Positions 38,767 to 49,713 of a stretch of DNA of 64,000 nucleotides are shown piece by piece (position 1 is the first letter of the stretch; the number at the start of each line of letters is the position of its first letter). The notes below the pieces were generated by a model. That model searched no databases, was not told where the DNA came from, and saw only the letters and a list, made by a program, of their open reading frames with translations. Location: NCBI RefSeq assembly GCF_028765545.1, contig NZ_JARACP010000018.1, positions 1-64,000 of the forward strand, written 5' to 3'. Source of the stretch: Aliivibrio sp. S4MY1 (GTDB taxonomy: Bacteria; Pseudomonadota; Gammaproteobacteria; Enterobacterales; Vibrionaceae). Made by a program: the position numbers and the translations under genes.

Positions 38767-39264
38767 TTAGTTAAGTTCTAACAAGCGATTCTTTAATGTG
38801 ATAAATGCATATTTGATCGCACTTTTTCTAATATCACAGCGATCACCAGTAAAATATACAGTAGTTTCATAATGCCAGTCATGTTTATCAGCAAAGCCAA
38901 AACAAACGGTCCCTACTGGTTTTTCATCACTCCCTCCACCAGGGCCAGCAATACCACTAATTGAAACCGTAATATCAGCGTTACTGTGTGCCAAAGTACC
39001 TTTAGCCATCTCTTTTACTACGGACTCACTCACAGCCCCAAAACGCTGCAATGTCTCTAAACTAACGCCAAGTGATTCGTTTTTTGATTCATTACTGTAA
39101 GTAACGAAACCACGCTCAAACCAAGCGGAACTTCCTGCATTTTCTGTCGCGCAGAAAGCCACACCGCCACCAGTACAAGACTCTGCACATGCCATAGTCT
39201 TACCTTGTTGCATTAATAACTCACCCACTTTTTGGGCAAGTTGCGTATTTTTCACCATATCCAT
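38767..39264 (-). CDS. pncC: Nicotinamide-nucleotide amidohydrolase PncC (CinA-like)
   Basis: This 165-residue enzyme deamidates NMN in pyridine nucleotide salvage. It is the stand-alone C-terminal (CinA_C) domain: [31 protein letters not shown] and [23 protein letters not shown] are the family signatures. GGAAAG precedes the ATG at 39264. The order mutS / pncC-recA is conserved in enterobacteria and vibrios. It is divergent from mutS. Confidence 0.94.
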   Translation of the reverse strand: MDMVKNTQLAQKVGELLMQQGKTMACAESCTGGGVAFCATENAGSSAWFERGFVTYSNESKNESLGVSLETLQRFGAVSESVVKEMAKGTLAHSNADITVSISGIAGPGGGSDEKPVGTVCFGFADKHDWHYETTVYFTGDRCDIRKSAIKYAFITLKNRLLELN

Positions 39265-39371
39265 TAGATTCTTTCCATCTTGATTCGAATTTTATCCATT
39301 CTATCTTTGATTGCTGCTTTGATTCACGTATTCTTAGCAACAAATATTTTCAACACTCATTAGGTCTCGTT

Positions 39372-41939
39372 GTGGCAACAAAATCAACTGAAAAACACAC
39401 CCCAATGATGCAACAGTACTTGCGTTTAAAATCTGAAAACCCGGATATTTTACTGTTCTATCGTATGGGAGATTTTTATGAGCTTTTCTATGATGATGCG
39501 AAACGAGCCTCTCAACTGCTTGAGATCTCTTTAACCAAGCGAGGCTCTTCTGCAGGCGAACCTATCCCAATGGCAGGCCTTCCTTACCATGCTGTTGAGG
39601 GCTATTTAGCCAAATTAGTTCAGCAAGGTGAATCGGTTGCAATTTGTGAGCAAGTGGGTGACCCAGCGACGAGTAAAGGTCCTGTTGAGCGTAAAGTTGT
39701 TCGTATCATTACCCCTGGTACCGTAACTGATGAAGCGCTTCTTCCTGAACGTTTTGATAACTTAATTGCTGCTATTTATCATCATAAAGGCCATTTTGGT
39801 TACGCTACATTAGACATCACCTCTGGTCGTTTTAAACTATCAGAGCCAAATACTGAAGAAGCGATGCTTGCCGAGCTGCAACGTACAGCCCCAACTGAGC
39901 TGTTATTCAGTGAAGATTTTGAACCAGTTCATTTATTAGAAAAAAGAAATGGTAATCGTCGTCGCCCTGTATGGGAATTTGAGCTTGATACAGCAAAACA
40001 ACAGTTGAACCAACAATTTGGTACTCGTGACTTGGTTGGCTTTGGTGTTGAAAAAGCAGAATTTGGTTTATGTGCTGCTGGCTGTCTTATTCAATATGTA
40101 AAAGACACTCAACGTACTACTCTGCCTCATATTCGATCCATCGTAATGGATCATCAAGATGACTCAGTGATCCTAGATGCCGCGACACGCCGAAATCTTG
40201 AAATTACCCAAAATTTAGCTGGTGGATTCAACCATACGTTATCAGAAGTACTTGACCACACAGCAACCGCAATGGGTAGCCGTCTTTTAAAACGCTGGTT
40301 ACATCAACCCGTTAGAACACATGATGTATTAAACCAACGTCTTGACGCTATTGGGGAATTAAAAGATGAAGGGTTATTTAACGAACTGTCTCCACAGTTA
40401 AGAAACATTGGTGATGTAGAACGTATTCTCGCTCGACTTGCATTACGCTCAGCTCGGCCACGAGATCTTGCTCGCTTACGTAATGCACTGCAACAGTTAC
40501 CAGAGTTAGCTCAAACCGCACAAGAATTTAAGCAGGCTCATTTACAAAACTTAGCCCAGCTAGCACAACCAATCGATTCTATTTGTGAGCTTTTAGAGCG
40601 TGCAATAAAAGACAATCCTCCAGTGATCATTCGTGATGGTGGTGTTTTAGCTGATGGTTATAACGAAGAGCTAGATCAATGGCGAGATCTGGCCAATGGT
40701 GCAACTCAATATTTAGATAAGTTAGAACAAGAAGAACGTGAACGTCACGACATTGATACATTAAAGGTCGGTTATAACAACGTACATGGCTTTTATATTC
40801 AAATCAGTAAAGGGCAAAGTCATAAAGCACCTGCACATTATGTTCGCCGTCAAACATTGAAAAATGCTGAACGCTATATCATTCCTGAATTAAAAGAGCA
40901 TGAAGATAAAGTCCTAAGTTCAAAATCTAAAGCACTAGCAATTGAGAAAAAGTTATGGGAAGAACTATTTGATCAACTTCTTCCGCACTTAGAGCAACTT
41001 CAATTAATGGCTAATGCAATTTCAGAGTTAGATGTACTAAGTAACTTGGCAGAACGCGCGGACACCTTAAATTATTGTCGCCCTACGCTATCTTCAAGTA
41101 TTGGTATGGAAATAAAAGGAGGTCGTCATCCTGTTGTTGAGCAAGTAATGACAGCCCCATTTATTGCTAACCCAATAAATTTAAATAATGATCGTAAGAT
41201 GTTGATCATTACCGGGCCTAACATGGGTGGTAAATCGACCTATATGCGTCAAACAGCACTCATTGCATTAATGGCTCATGTTGGCTGTTATGTCCCTGCT
41301 GATTCAGCAAAAATAGGCCTGCTCGATCGTATCTTTACACGTATTGGTGCCTCGGACGACCTAGCGTCTGGACGCTCAACTTTCATGGTTGAGATGACAG
41401 AAACTGCGAATATCCTTCATAATGCCACCAAGTATAGTCTGGTACTTATGGATGAGATTGGTCGTGGCACAAGTACTTATGATGGTTTATCGCTAGCGTG
41501 GGCAAGCGCAGAATGGCTAGCAACAAAGATTAACGCCATGACTTTATTTGCCACGCATTATTTTGAGTTAACTGAATTACCTAATTTATTTAATGGCTTA
41601 GCAAATGTACACCTTGATGCTGTAGAGCATGGCGATGAAATTGCCTTTATGCACGCAGTTCAAGATGGTGCCGCAAATAAATCTTATGGTCTTGCTGTCG
41701 CTTCTTTAGCGGGCGTTCCAAAAACCGTTATAAAGAAAGCAAAACTAAAACTTCAGCAACTTGAAAGCGGTAAAAATACGTCAGTATTACCACCAAGCGC
41801 GCAAGTAAAAGAAGAACATCAACTCTCTTTGATCCCAGAAGCGAGTGAAGTTGAAGAAGCGCTATCTAATGTAAATCCGGATGACTTAACACCACGCCAA
41901 GCACTAGAAGAGCTATACCGCTTAAAAGCCCTTCTGTAA
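39372..41939 (+). CDS. mutS: DNA mismatch repair protein MutS
   Basis: This 855-residue protein recognises mismatches and recruits MutL. The mismatch-reading loop ([16 protein letters not shown], with the Phe-x-Glu pair) is near the N-terminus. The C-terminal ATPase has [13 protein letters not shown], the signature [16 protein letters not shown] and [16 protein letters not shown]. Translation starts at GTG 39372. Length equals that of E. coli MutS (853) within two residues. Confidence 0.98.
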   Translation: MATKSTEKHTPMMQQYLRLKSENPDILLFYRMGDFYELFYDDAKRASQLLEISLTKRGSSAGEPIPMAGLPYHAVEGYLAKLVQQGESVAICEQVGDPATSKGPVERKVVRIITPGTVTDEALLPERFDNLIAAIYHHKGHFGYATLDITSGRFKLSEPNTEEAMLAELQRTAPTELLFSEDFEPVHLLEKRNGNRRRPVWEFELDTAKQQLNQQFGTRDLVGFGVEKAEFGLCAAGCLIQYVKDTQRTTLPHIRSIVMDHQDDSVILDAATRRNLEITQNLAGGFNHTLSEVLDHTATAMGSRLLKRWLHQPVRTHDVLNQRLDAIGELKDEGLFNELSPQLRNIGDVERILARLALRSARPRDLARLRNALQQLPELAQTAQEFKQAHLQNLAQLAQPIDSICELLERAIKDNPPVIIRDGGVLADGYNEELDQWRDLANGATQYLDKLEQEERERHDIDTLKVGYNNVHGFYIQISKGQSHKAPAHYVRRQTLKNAERYIIPELKEHEDKVLSSKSKALAIEKKLWEELFDQLLPHLEQLQLMANAISELDVLSNLAERADTLNYCRPTLSSSIGMEIKGGRHPVVEQVMTAPFIANPINLNNDRKMLIITGPNMGGKSTYMRQTALIALMAHVGCYVPADSAKIGLLDRIFTRIGASDDLASGRSTFMVEMTETANILHNATKYSLVLMDEIGRGTSTYDGLSLAWASAEWLATKINAMTLFATHYFELTELPNLFNGLANVHLDAVEHGDEIAFMHAVQDGAANKSYGLAVASLAGVPKTVIKKAKLKLQQLESGKNTSVLPPSAQVKEEHQLSLIPEASEVEEALSNVNPDDLTPRQALEELYRLKALL

Positions 41940-41962
41940 CCAAGAAACAGTACTAAAATCCA

Positions 41963-41998
41963 AAGCCTGCTTATGAACTATGATAAGCGGGCTTTTTT
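41963..41998 (+). terminator. Terminator after mutS
   Basis: AGCCTGCTTAT/ATAAGCGGGCT (one mismatch) with a GAACTATG loop is followed by six T. Confidence 0.9.
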
Positions 41999-42146
41999 AT
42001 ATTATTTTTAAATCCTCTCAACTAGTGCAAATACTCACTTATAAAGTTCTCATTATTTTGATTAAAATTTGACTGGATCATTAAAAGGATATTTACTTAA
42101 CATAAAATTAACAACAAATAATAACGATAAACCGCAGGATGCCGCT

Positions 42147-43823
42147 ATGAGCCAACCAGTATTAGATCACAATACAAACCCGCAACTCCCTCACCAGGCA
42201 ATGCTTGAATGGGCAGAAAAAAAGCCTGATGACGTTTTCCTTCGTCAAATTAAAAATAGGCAATTTGTGGATTACACCTTTTCTGAAGTGGTTGATAAAG
42301 CACTCCGTCTAGTGACATCCTTGCAAGAGTTAGGAATTAAACCAAAAGACAGGGTTGCCTTAATTTCAAAAAATTGCGCTGAATGGTTTATTACTGATCT
42401 CGCTTTAATGTTCGGTGATTTTGTCAGTGTTCCTATTTTCCCAACAGCTGGCCTTGAAACAATTGAACACTGTTTAACTCACAGCGAAAGTAAAGTCCTT
42501 ATCGTAGGAAAACTTGATGATGTTAACGCCACTCAAAAAGCGATGGAAAATCTTCCGGAGATAAGCACCATTGCTTTTAATTATGACTCTGCCGCAAAAT
42601 GCCAATATCAATTTGATGACCTTATTCAACAATGCCAACCATCCGAGTTTAGGCCCGAGCATAATGACAACACCCTAATGTCTATTGTTTATACCTCTGG
42701 AACATCCGGATTACCAAAAGGGGCAATGCTCACCTTTGGTGGATTTAGTCATTCATCAAAACACCTTATTAATCATATCGGTATACAAGCAGGCGACCGT
42801 CTATTTTCTTACCTGCCTCTTGCTCACATTACTGAACGTGTATACATCCTAGGTTCTGCATTTTTTGGTGGTATCCAAACCGCTTTTCCAGAGTCACTCG
42901 ATACCTTCATTGATGATGTAAAAATGCATCGCCCTACTCTATTTATCTCAGTACCAAGGTTATGGACCGTATTCCAACAACGAATTCAAGATAAGCTACC
43001 GCAGAAGAAGCTAAACATTTTACTGAAGATCCCTTTTGTTAACGGGTTAATTAAACGCAAACTGGCAGATGGTTTAGGGTTAGACCAAGCTCGTGTACTA
43101 GGGTGTGGCTCTGCACCAGTCTCCGCAGGATTATTAAAATGGTATGAAAGTATTGGATTAAACATCACTGAAGCATGGGGAATGACTGAAACCTTTGCCT
43201 ATAGCACACTGAATTATCCTTATCGCTCCGATAAAGTCGGCAGCGTTGGATCTGCAGGCCCAGGCGTTGAACTCAAAATTGCTAACGATGAAGAAATATT
43301 AGTAAGAGGCGATGGGCTTTTTGTTGGTTACTATAAAAATGATGAAGCAACAGCAGAAACGTTTAATCAAGAAGGTTGGCTACATACCGGAGATATTGGC
43401 TCTATTGATGCTGAAGGTTATTTAACTATCCAAGGTCGTAAAAAGGATACCTTTAAAACTGCAAAAGGAAAGTTTGTTGCTCCTGTACCTATTGAGAAAC
43501 GCATTTTCGATCTTAGCAATTTAGAAATGATGTGTCTTATTGGTTCAGGCCTACCAGGACCAATCTTACTCGCGATTCCACACGCTTACCCTAATTTTGA
43601 TCAAGCACGTTATGAGCGAACAGCCCTTAGAAATTTAGAGACAATTAACAGTGGATTAGAGTCTCATGAAAAACTAAAAGGGATATTAATGATTAAAGAA
43701 CCGTGGTCAATTGAGAATGGTATTTTAACCCCAACATTAAAAATAAAACGCCATATTTTAGAAAAGAAATACCATGAATTCGCATCATCATGGCCTAAGG
43801 ATAAAAAAATAATATGGGAATAA
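42147..43823 (+). CDS. AMP-forming acyl-CoA synthetase (long-chain fatty acid-CoA ligase family)
   Basis: This 558-residue ANL-superfamily enzyme activates a carboxylic acid, probably a fatty acid, through an acyl-AMP. Motifs are the P-loop YTSGTSGLPKGAM, the adenine-site EAWGMTETFAYS, and the hinge region GWLHTGDIGSIDAEGYLTIQGRKKDTFK. It lacks the long C-terminal lid sequences of FadD and looks closer to the bubblegum/FAA1-type ligases. I chose ATG 42147 with CAGGA upstream; the frame reaches back to a TTG at 42069 without a ribosome site. It is a single-gene unit with its own terminator. Substrate chain length is not known. Confidence 0.88.
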   Translation: MSQPVLDHNTNPQLPHQAMLEWAEKKPDDVFLRQIKNRQFVDYTFSEVVDKALRLVTSLQELGIKPKDRVALISKNCAEWFITDLALMFGDFVSVPIFPTAGLETIEHCLTHSESKVLIVGKLDDVNATQKAMENLPEISTIAFNYDSAAKCQYQFDDLIQQCQPSEFRPEHNDNTLMSIVYTSGTSGLPKGAMLTFGGFSHSSKHLINHIGIQAGDRLFSYLPLAHITERVYILGSAFFGGIQTAFPESLDTFIDDVKMHRPTLFISVPRLWTVFQQRIQDKLPQKKLNILLKIPFVNGLIKRKLADGLGLDQARVLGCGSAPVSAGLLKWYESIGLNITEAWGMTETFAYSTLNYPYRSDKVGSVGSAGPGVELKIANDEEILVRGDGLFVGYYKNDEATAETFNQEGWLHTGDIGSIDAEGYLTIQGRKKDTFKTAKGKFVAPVPIEKRIFDLSNLEMMCLIGSGLPGPILLAIPHAYPNFDQARYERTALRNLETINSGLESHEKLKGILMIKEPWSIENGILTPTLKIKRHILEKKYHEFASSWPKDKKIIWE

Positions 43824-43878
43824 CCCATAAAAAAACCTTAGTTAACAAAAACAAATAAAGCCCTAAGCAAACTATCAA

Positions 43879-43918
43879 CCTCAAGCATGAAAAATTATAT
43901 GTTTGAGGTTTTTTTTTG
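43879..43918 (+). terminator. Terminator after the acyl-CoA synthetase gene
   Basis: CCTCAAGCAT/ATGTTTGAGG (one mismatch) with an A/T loop is followed by nine T. From here to the codBA promoter (43919-44160) the DNA is very A/T-rich and shows no gene; one PurR-like site is listed separately. Confidence 0.88.
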
Positions 43919-44063
43919 CTCGAAAAATTTCAACTTCACCCAACTCAGATAAATAATGAGATAAAAAACCTTATTTACAGATTCAAATTAGAAGTTTATT
44001 TAAATTAAATGCATTTAAGTCCGATTATCTACCAAAAAAGACTTTTTCATACCCATTCTATAA

Positions 44064-44079
44064 AAACAATCGTTTGCAA
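44064..44079 (+). promoter_or_regulatory. PurR-like operator upstream of codBA (weak)
   Basis: The 16-bp stretch contains CAA-n-CGTTTGC and matches 11 of 16 positions of the PurR consensus ACGCAAACGTTTGCGT. E. coli codBA is repressed by PurR. Its centre is about 100 bp upstream of the best promoter, which weakens the case. Confidence 0.4.
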
Positions 44080-44165
44080 TGAAGATAATTGTAATCAATA
44101 AAACTCACAAGCATCTATAATTCAAAAACTTAAATCACAAACCAAATAAAACACCAACTTCGTTA

Positions 44166-44193
44166 TTGACATTATTGTTATTCCATTTAGACT
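44166..44193 (+). promoter_or_regulatory. codBA promoter candidate
   Basis: A perfect TTGACA (44166-44171), a 16-bp spacer and TAGACT (44188-44193) stand 55 bp before codB. Confidence 0.62.
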
Positions 44194-44247
44194 CCTGTCC
44201 GTTTATCAAAAAACTGACCAGAAATTCAAGACAGATGAGGAACGGAT

Positions 44248-45489
44248 ATGTCGAATGACAATGATTACAGCTTGAGTGCTGTACCTAAAACCGCAAGAAA
44301 AGGTGCGGTTTCCCTGACATTAGTAATGCTAGGGTTAACCTTCTTTTCTGCAAGTATGTGGACAGGAGGCTCTCTTGGTACTGGGCTTTCTTTTGATGAC
44401 TTCTTCCTCGCTGTTCTTATTGGTAATTTAATCCTCGGTATTTACACTTCTTTTCTTGGCTACATCGGCGCTTCAACTGGTCTCTCCACTCATCTTCTCG
44501 CTCGTTTCTCTTTCGGTTCTAAAGGCTCATGGATCCCATCTCTTTTACTTGGCGGTACTCAAGTTGGCTGGTTTGGGGTTGGTGTCGCCATGTTTGCAAT
44601 TCCAGTTCAAAAAGCCACAGGCATTGACACCAATGCCTTAATCGTAATTTCTGGTCTATTAATGACCGTCACCGTTTATTTTGGAATTTCAGCATTAATG
44701 GTTCTCTCCATGATTGCGGTTCCAGCTATCGCAGTACTTGGTGGTTATTCAGTATTGACTGCCGTTGACAGTATTGGTGGTGTAGCTGAACTACAAAAAA
44801 TCCAACCGACTGAACCAATGGATTTCTCAATTGCACTTGCGATGGTTGTAGGTTCTTTTGTAAGCGCTGGTACATTGACTGCTGATTTTGTGCGATTTGG
44901 TAAAAAGCCAATGGGAGCCGTAGCCATTACTATGATTGCTTTCTTTATTGGTAACTCACTGATGTTTATCTTTGGTGCAGCAGGCGCTTCTGTGACTGGC
45001 CAGTCTGATATTTCAGAAGTAATGATAGCTCAAGGTTTATTGATTCCTGCAATCATTGTGCTCGGGCTAAACATTTGGACAACTAACGATAATGCACTAT
45101 ATGCCTCAGGTCTCGGGTTCTCGAATATCACTGGTCTACCAAGTAAATACATTTCAATGTTAAATGGCTTAATTGGTACTGTGTGTGCCCTATGGTTGTA
45201 TAATAACTTTGTTGGATGGTTAACTTTCTTATCTATCGCTATTCCGCCAATTGGTGGCGTTATCATCGCTGATTTTTTTATGAACCGTAAACGCTATATG
45301 GATTTCGAAAACGCCAAATTCAAAACGATTAATTGGGCAGCCATTATTGCGGTTATTATTGGTGTTACTGCTGGTAATTTCCTACCAGGTGTTGTACCTG
45401 TAAATGCTGTGTTTGGTGGCGCACTAAGTTACCTACTACTGAACCCTCTTTTAAACAAAGAAAAAGCCTCTGAAACAGAAGCTGCATAG
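44248..45489 (+). CDS. codB: Cytosine permease CodB
   Basis: This 413-residue NCS1 transporter imports cytosine. About 12 hydrophobic segments are visible. [41 protein letters not shown] is the NCS1 core, and [19 protein letters not shown] is typical of CodB. A GAGGAACG ribosome site precedes the ATG. codA follows after 10 bp, so import and deamination are made together. Confidence 0.96.
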   Translation: MSNDNDYSLSAVPKTARKGAVSLTLVMLGLTFFSASMWTGGSLGTGLSFDDFFLAVLIGNLILGIYTSFLGYIGASTGLSTHLLARFSFGSKGSWIPSLLLGGTQVGWFGVGVAMFAIPVQKATGIDTNALIVISGLLMTVTVYFGISALMVLSMIAVPAIAVLGGYSVLTAVDSIGGVAELQKIQPTEPMDFSIALAMVVGSFVSAGTLTADFVRFGKKPMGAVAITMIAFFIGNSLMFIFGAAGASVTGQSDISEVMIAQGLLIPAIIVLGLNIWTTNDNALYASGLGFSNITGLPSKYISMLNGLIGTVCALWLYNNFVGWLTFLSIAIPPIGGVIIADFFMNRKRYMDFENAKFKTINWAAIIAVIIGVTAGNFLPGVVPVNAVFGGALSYLLLNPLLNKEKASETEAA

Positions 45490-45499
45490 AAGAATTCTT

Positions 45500-46777
45500 A
45501 TGACTGATTTATTAATTAAAAACGTAACATTACGAGATCAAGAAGGGTTATTCCAAATCTTAATCCAAGATGGTCAATTCAATAAAATCGCTTCAAATGA
45601 AGAACAACTTTCATATTCAGGCAAGGTACTAGATGCTGAGGGCGGTCTTGCTAATGCACCATTTTGTGAACCTCATGTTCACTTAGATACGACTCAAACT
45701 GCAGGTGAACCAAGCTGGAATATCTCAGGAACACTTTTTGAAGGGATTGAACGTTGGTCTGAGCGTAAAAAGCTTCTAACTATTGAAGATGTTAAGAGTC
45801 GTGCTAAGCAGACACTTAAATGGCAAATCGCTAACGGCATTCAACATGTTCGTACCCATGTAGACGTATCTGATCCAACATTAATTGCATTAAAGGCAAT
45901 GCTTGAAGTAAAAGAAGAGATGAAAGAGTGGGTTGATATCCAAATCGTCGCTTTTCCTCAAGAAGGCATTCTTTCTTACCCAAATGGTAAAGAGTTATTA
46001 GAAGAAGCGGTTCAACTTGGTGCTGATGTTATTGGTGCAATTCCTCATTTTGAATTTACTCGTGAATACGGCGTTGAATCTTTACATTACGTTTTTGAAT
46101 TAGCACAAAAGTACGACCGCTTGATCGATGTACATTGTGATGAAATTGACGATGAACAATCACGCTTTGTAGAAACACTTGCCGCTCTAGCTCATAAATT
46201 TAATATGGGTGAAAAAGTCACAGCAAGCCATACGACAGCGATGCACTCTTATAATGGCGCTTATGCTTCTCGTCTCTTCCGCTTATTGAAAATGTCAGGT
46301 ATCAACTTTGTTGCCAATCCATTAGTGAATATTCACTTACAAGGCCGCTTTGATGATTACCCTAAACGTCGCGGTATTACCCGTGTGAAAGAGATGCTTG
46401 CAAGCGATATCAACGTCTGTTTTGGTCATGATGATGTATTTGACCCATGGTATCCACTAGGTACAGCCAATATGCTACAAGTTCTGCATATGGGGCTACA
46501 TGTTTGCCAAATTATGGGGTATGACCAAATCAACCAAGGGCTTGATTTAATCAGCTACAAGTCAGCACGAACCTTGAATATTCAAGATAATTATGGGATT
46601 GAGGAAGGCAAGCCAGGTAACTTAATTATTTTACCGGCTGAAAATGGTTTTGATGCACTACGTCGCCAAGTACCTGTACGTTACTCGATTCGCCAAGGTA
46701 ACGTAATTTCAGAAACTCAACCAGCAACAACGACCATTACTTTAGATAAACCAGAGGTGGTTTCATTTAAGCGTTAA
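45500..46777 (+). CDS. codA: Cytosine deaminase CodA
   Basis: This 425-residue metal-dependent amidohydrolase converts cytosine to uracil. The metal-site HxH in [14 protein letters not shown], the later [12 protein letters not shown] with its catalytic Glu, [11 protein letters not shown] and [13 protein letters not shown] are all present. Length matches E. coli CodA (427). It is in an operon with codB. Confidence 0.96.
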   Translation: MTDLLIKNVTLRDQEGLFQILIQDGQFNKIASNEEQLSYSGKVLDAEGGLANAPFCEPHVHLDTTQTAGEPSWNISGTLFEGIERWSERKKLLTIEDVKSRAKQTLKWQIANGIQHVRTHVDVSDPTLIALKAMLEVKEEMKEWVDIQIVAFPQEGILSYPNGKELLEEAVQLGADVIGAIPHFEFTREYGVESLHYVFELAQKYDRLIDVHCDEIDDEQSRFVETLAALAHKFNMGEKVTASHTTAMHSYNGAYASRLFRLLKMSGINFVANPLVNIHLQGRFDDYPKRRGITRVKEMLASDINVCFGHDDVFDPWYPLGTANMLQVLHMGLHVCQIMGYDQINQGLDLISYKSARTLNIQDNYGIEEGKPGNLIILPAENGFDALRRQVPVRYSIRQGNVISETQPATTTITLDKPEVVSFKR

Positions 46778-46803
46778 TTGGAAGTTCAATAATCAGATAT
46801 CAA

Positions 46804-46830
46804 TGGGAGCCTTTGTGCTCCCATTTTTTT
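46804..46830 (+). terminator. Terminator after codBA
   Basis: The perfect stem TGGGAGC/GCTCCCA with a CTTTGT loop is followed by seven T. Confidence 0.92.
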
Positions 46831-46890
46831 ATGAATATTCTTTAAGGGTGAATGCTATACTTACCCTAATTCAAGATAAATGGCGATATT

Positions 46891-47130
46891 ATGACACAGC
46901 AAAATAACCCGCTTCACGGTTTGACCCTGCAAGCAATCTTAACAGAATTAGTTGAACATTACGGTTGGGAAGAATTAAGCTACATGGTTAATATCAATTG
47001 TTTTAAATCTGATCCAACCATTAAATCAAGTTTGAAATTTTTGCGAAAAACCGAGTGGGCGCGAGTTCGAGTAGAAAATATCTATTTGAAACTTCAACGT
47101 CATAAGGAAAAAGCAGAAAAATTAAATTAA
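46891..47130 (+). CDS. VF530 family (DUF2132) protein
   Basis: This 79-residue protein begins [25 protein letters not shown] and has [25 protein letters not shown], the signature of the family called VF530/DUF2132. The family name comes from the A. fischeri protein VF0530, whose structure suggested a DNA-binding fold. The C-terminal half is rich in Lys and Arg. No function is established. It is a monocistronic gene between codBA and the MITE-like repeat. Confidence 0.9.
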   Translation: MTQQNNPLHGLTLQAILTELVEHYGWEELSYMVNINCFKSDPTIKSSLKFLRKTEWARVRVENIYLKLQRHKEKAEKLN

Positions 47131-47138
47131 TCTTAATA

Positions 47139-47300
47139 ATACCATTCTGGATAAGTAGTTGTTCAGATAATTGCGTAGGAAAAATCGATTAGAGCAAGAC
47201 ATAAATTACAGTAACTAGTGGATCTAATTACAAAATTTATAACGCAGATGTAATCGATTTTAACAAGCAAGAATGATCAAATACTTATGCAGATTGGTAT
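47139..47300. mobile_element. MITE-like hairpin repeat (about 162 bp), no coding capacity
   Basis: The ends are imperfect terminal inverted repeats of about 28 bp: the left arm begins ATACCATTCTGG at 47139 and the right arm, reversed, begins ATACCAATCTGC at 47300. Further inside, AAAATCGATTA (47181-47191) pairs with TAATCGATTTT (47251-47261), and ATAAATT (47201-) with AATTTAT (to 47240), so the whole element can fold into one long hairpin. It has no open reading frame. A clear target-site duplication is not seen. It looks like a non-autonomous element or a structured intergenic repeat. Confidence 0.65.
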
Positions 47301-47310
47301 AATGCAAATT

Positions 47311-47338
47311 CCAGTAATTATCTAATCGTTATTACTGG
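47311..47338. repeat. Inverted repeat next to the MITE-like element
   Basis: CCAGTAAT (47311-47318) and ATTACTGG (47331-47338) are perfect arms around a 12-nt centre. There is no T run, so it is not an ordinary terminator. It could be an operator or part of the neighbouring repeat. Confidence 0.5.
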
Positions 47339-47375
47339 TTTAAACCGCAATCGAAATATTCAATCGATTAAAAAC

Positions 47376-47412
47376 AAAAAGCCCCGTAAGTTTGCACTTA
47401 CGGGGCTTTTTT
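47376..47412. terminator. Bidirectional terminator between the VF530 gene and fusA2
   Basis: AAAAGCCCCGTAAG/CTTACGGGGCTTTT is a perfect stem around a short loop, flanked by A and T runs. Confidence 0.95.
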
Positions 47413-47434
47413 AATTAAAGAGCGTTAGCCAGAA

Positions 47435-49519
47435 TTACTTCTTAGCGTTAGCTTCTTTAACATCAGCAATTACTTGCTCTGCTACGTTCATTGGACAAGG
47501 TGCGTAGTGAGAGAACTCCATAGAGAACTGACCACGACCAGAAGTCATTGTACGTAGTGAACCGATGTAACCAAACATTTCTGAAAGAGGGATGTCAGCT
47601 TTAACACGAACACCAGTTACGCCAGCCATTTGGTCTTTGATCATGCCACGACGACGGTTAAGGTCACCGATTACATCACCAACGTGGTCATCTGGAGTGA
47701 ACACATCTACAGCCATGATTGGTTCTAGAAGTTGAGCACCAGCTTTTGGCATAGATTGACGGAATGCGCCTTTCGCTGCAATTTCAAATGCTACTGCAGA
47801 TGAATCGACTGCGTGGAAACCACCATCTAGAAGTTCGATTTCAACATCAAGAACAGGGAAACCAGCAAGAACACCAGTATCCATCATGCCTTTGAAGCCT
47901 TTCTCGATTGCAGGCCAGAATTCTTTAGGAACGTTACCGCCCACAACAGAAGACTTGAATAAGAAGCCTGAACCAACTTCACCTGGTTTCATGATGTAGT
48001 CGATCTTACCGAACTGACCAGAACCACCTGATTGTTTCTTATGCGTGTAGCTATCTTCAACAGGTTGAGTAATAGTTTCACGGTAAGCAACTTGTGGTTG
48101 ACCAACAGTAAGGTCTACGCCGTATGTACGACGAAGGATATCAACTTTAATGTCTAGGTGAAGCTCACCCATACCTTTAAGAATTGTTTCGCCAGTTTCT
48201 TCGTCAGTTTCAACTTGGAAAGATGGATCTTCTGCAACCATTTTACCGATAGCGATACCCATTTTCTCAGTACTGCCTTTATCTTTAGGCGTTACAGAGA
48301 TTGAGATTACTGGTACAGGGAAAACCATTGGCTCAAGCGTTACTGGGTGCTTAGGATCACATAGTGTGTGACCAGTTTGCACGTTTTTCATACCCACGAT
48401 AGCGATGATATCACCAGCTTGTGCGTAAGTTAATTCATTACGGTCATTCGCTTGCATCTCAACCATACGGCCAACACGCTCAGTTTTACCAGTGAACGAG
48501 TTAAGGATAGTGTCACCCTTGCTTAGTTTACCAGAGTAAATACGTACGAATGTTAGTGCACCAAAACGGTCATCCATGATTTTGAATGCTAGCGCTTTGA
48601 ATGTTTCGTCTACAGAAACGATAGCGTGTTCGCCAGTCTCTTCGCCTTCTTCGTTCATTAGTGGTTGAGGATCTACTTCTGTTGGAGAAGGTAGGTAATC
48701 AACTACAGCATCAAGAACAAGTTGCATACCTTTGTTCTTAAATGCAGAACCACAGAATGCTGGGAAGAAGTCCATTGTGCGCGTACCTTTACGGATACAT
48801 GCTTTTAGTTGCTCGATAGATGGCTCTTCGCCTTCCATGTAAGCTTCCATTAGATCGTCGTCTTGCTCTACAGCAGTCTCAACTAGCATCTCACGGTATT
48901 CTTCTACTTGGTCAACCATGTCCGCAGGAACATCTGTGATTTCGAAGTTTTCTGGAAGGCCAGAATCATCCCAAATGTGTGCTTTACGAGTTAGAAGGTC
49001 AACAACACCAACGAAATCTTCTTCGATACCAATTGGTAGAACCATAACTAGTGGGTTAGCACCTAGTACGTCTTCAGTTTGCTTAACAACACGGAAGAAG
49101 TCAGCACCCATACGGTCTAGTTTGTTAACGAAGATAATACGTGCAACTTCTGATTCGTTCGCGTAACGCCAGTTAGTTTCTGATTGAGGTTCAACACCAC
49201 CAGAACCACAGAATACACCGATACCACCGTCAAGTACTTTAAGAGAACGGTAAACTTCTACTGTGAAGTCAACGTGTCCCGGAGTATCGATAACGTTAAA
49301 ACGGTGATCTTTCCAGAAACAACTTACAGCTGCTGATTGGATAGTAATTCCGCGCTCAGCTTCCTGTTCCATGAAGTCAGTCGTAGATTCGCCATCATGT
49401 ACTTCACCAGTTTTGTGGATCTGACCAGTAAGTTTTAGGATACGCTCAGTTGTGGTAGTTTTACCCGCATCAACGTGCGCGAAAATACCAATATTTCTGT
49501 ATTTAGATAAATCAGTCAT
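47435..49519 (-). CDS. fusA2: Elongation factor G 2 (second EF-G)
   Basis: This 694-residue translational GTPase has the G domain ([34 protein letters not shown]) and domains II-V as in full EF-G, including the domain IV tip segment [17 protein letters not shown]. It stands alone beside radA, not in an rpsL-rpsG-fusA-tuf operon, so it is the second EF-G found in vibrios. Residues deviate from canonical EF-G (for example [17 protein letters not shown]). Whether it works in elongation, ribosome recycling or stress is not shown. Confidence 0.92.
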   Translation of the reverse strand: MTDLSKYRNIGIFAHVDAGKTTTTERILKLTGQIHKTGEVHDGESTTDFMEQEAERGITIQSAAVSCFWKDHRFNVIDTPGHVDFTVEVYRSLKVLDGGIGVFCGSGGVEPQSETNWRYANESEVARIIFVNKLDRMGADFFRVVKQTEDVLGANPLVMVLPIGIEEDFVGVVDLLTRKAHIWDDSGLPENFEITDVPADMVDQVEEYREMLVETAVEQDDDLMEAYMEGEEPSIEQLKACIRKGTRTMDFFPAFCGSAFKNKGMQLVLDAVVDYLPSPTEVDPQPLMNEEGEETGEHAIVSVDETFKALAFKIMDDRFGALTFVRIYSGKLSKGDTILNSFTGKTERVGRMVEMQANDRNELTYAQAGDIIAIVGMKNVQTGHTLCDPKHPVTLEPMVFPVPVISISVTPKDKGSTEKMGIAIGKMVAEDPSFQVETDEETGETILKGMGELHLDIKVDILRRTYGVDLTVGQPQVAYRETITQPVEDSYTHKKQSGGSGQFGKIDYIMKPGEVGSGFLFKSSVVGGNVPKEFWPAIEKGFKGMMDTGVLAGFPVLDVEIELLDGGFHAVDSSAVAFEIAAKGAFRQSMPKAGAQLLEPIMAVDVFTPDDHVGDVIGDLNRRRGMIKDQMAGVTGVRVKADIPLSEMFGYIGSLRTMTSGRGQFSMEFSHYAPCPMNVAEQVIADVKEANAKK

Positions 49520-49713
49520 TGTTTTACTCTATTAATAGGATAGAAAATGCGCGCAGAGTATAACACAAACTGCCAATTGGTATATGCTTTGTTCTATTTT
49601 TGGATAGAATTTAGCCCAAATAAGCTCTGCGTACGTTCTGCTTGCGCAAATTATAGATGAATTTACACGATTTCAAATAAAAAATCGGAAAAAATTAGTA
49701 ATAAATTCTGTCT

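Noticed and set aside
42069-42146. A longer acyl-CoA synthetase that starts at TTG 42069
   Set aside because: It has no ribosome site, and the added residues (Asn/Thr/Lys-rich) are not part of the family domain; ATG 42147 has CAGGA upstream.
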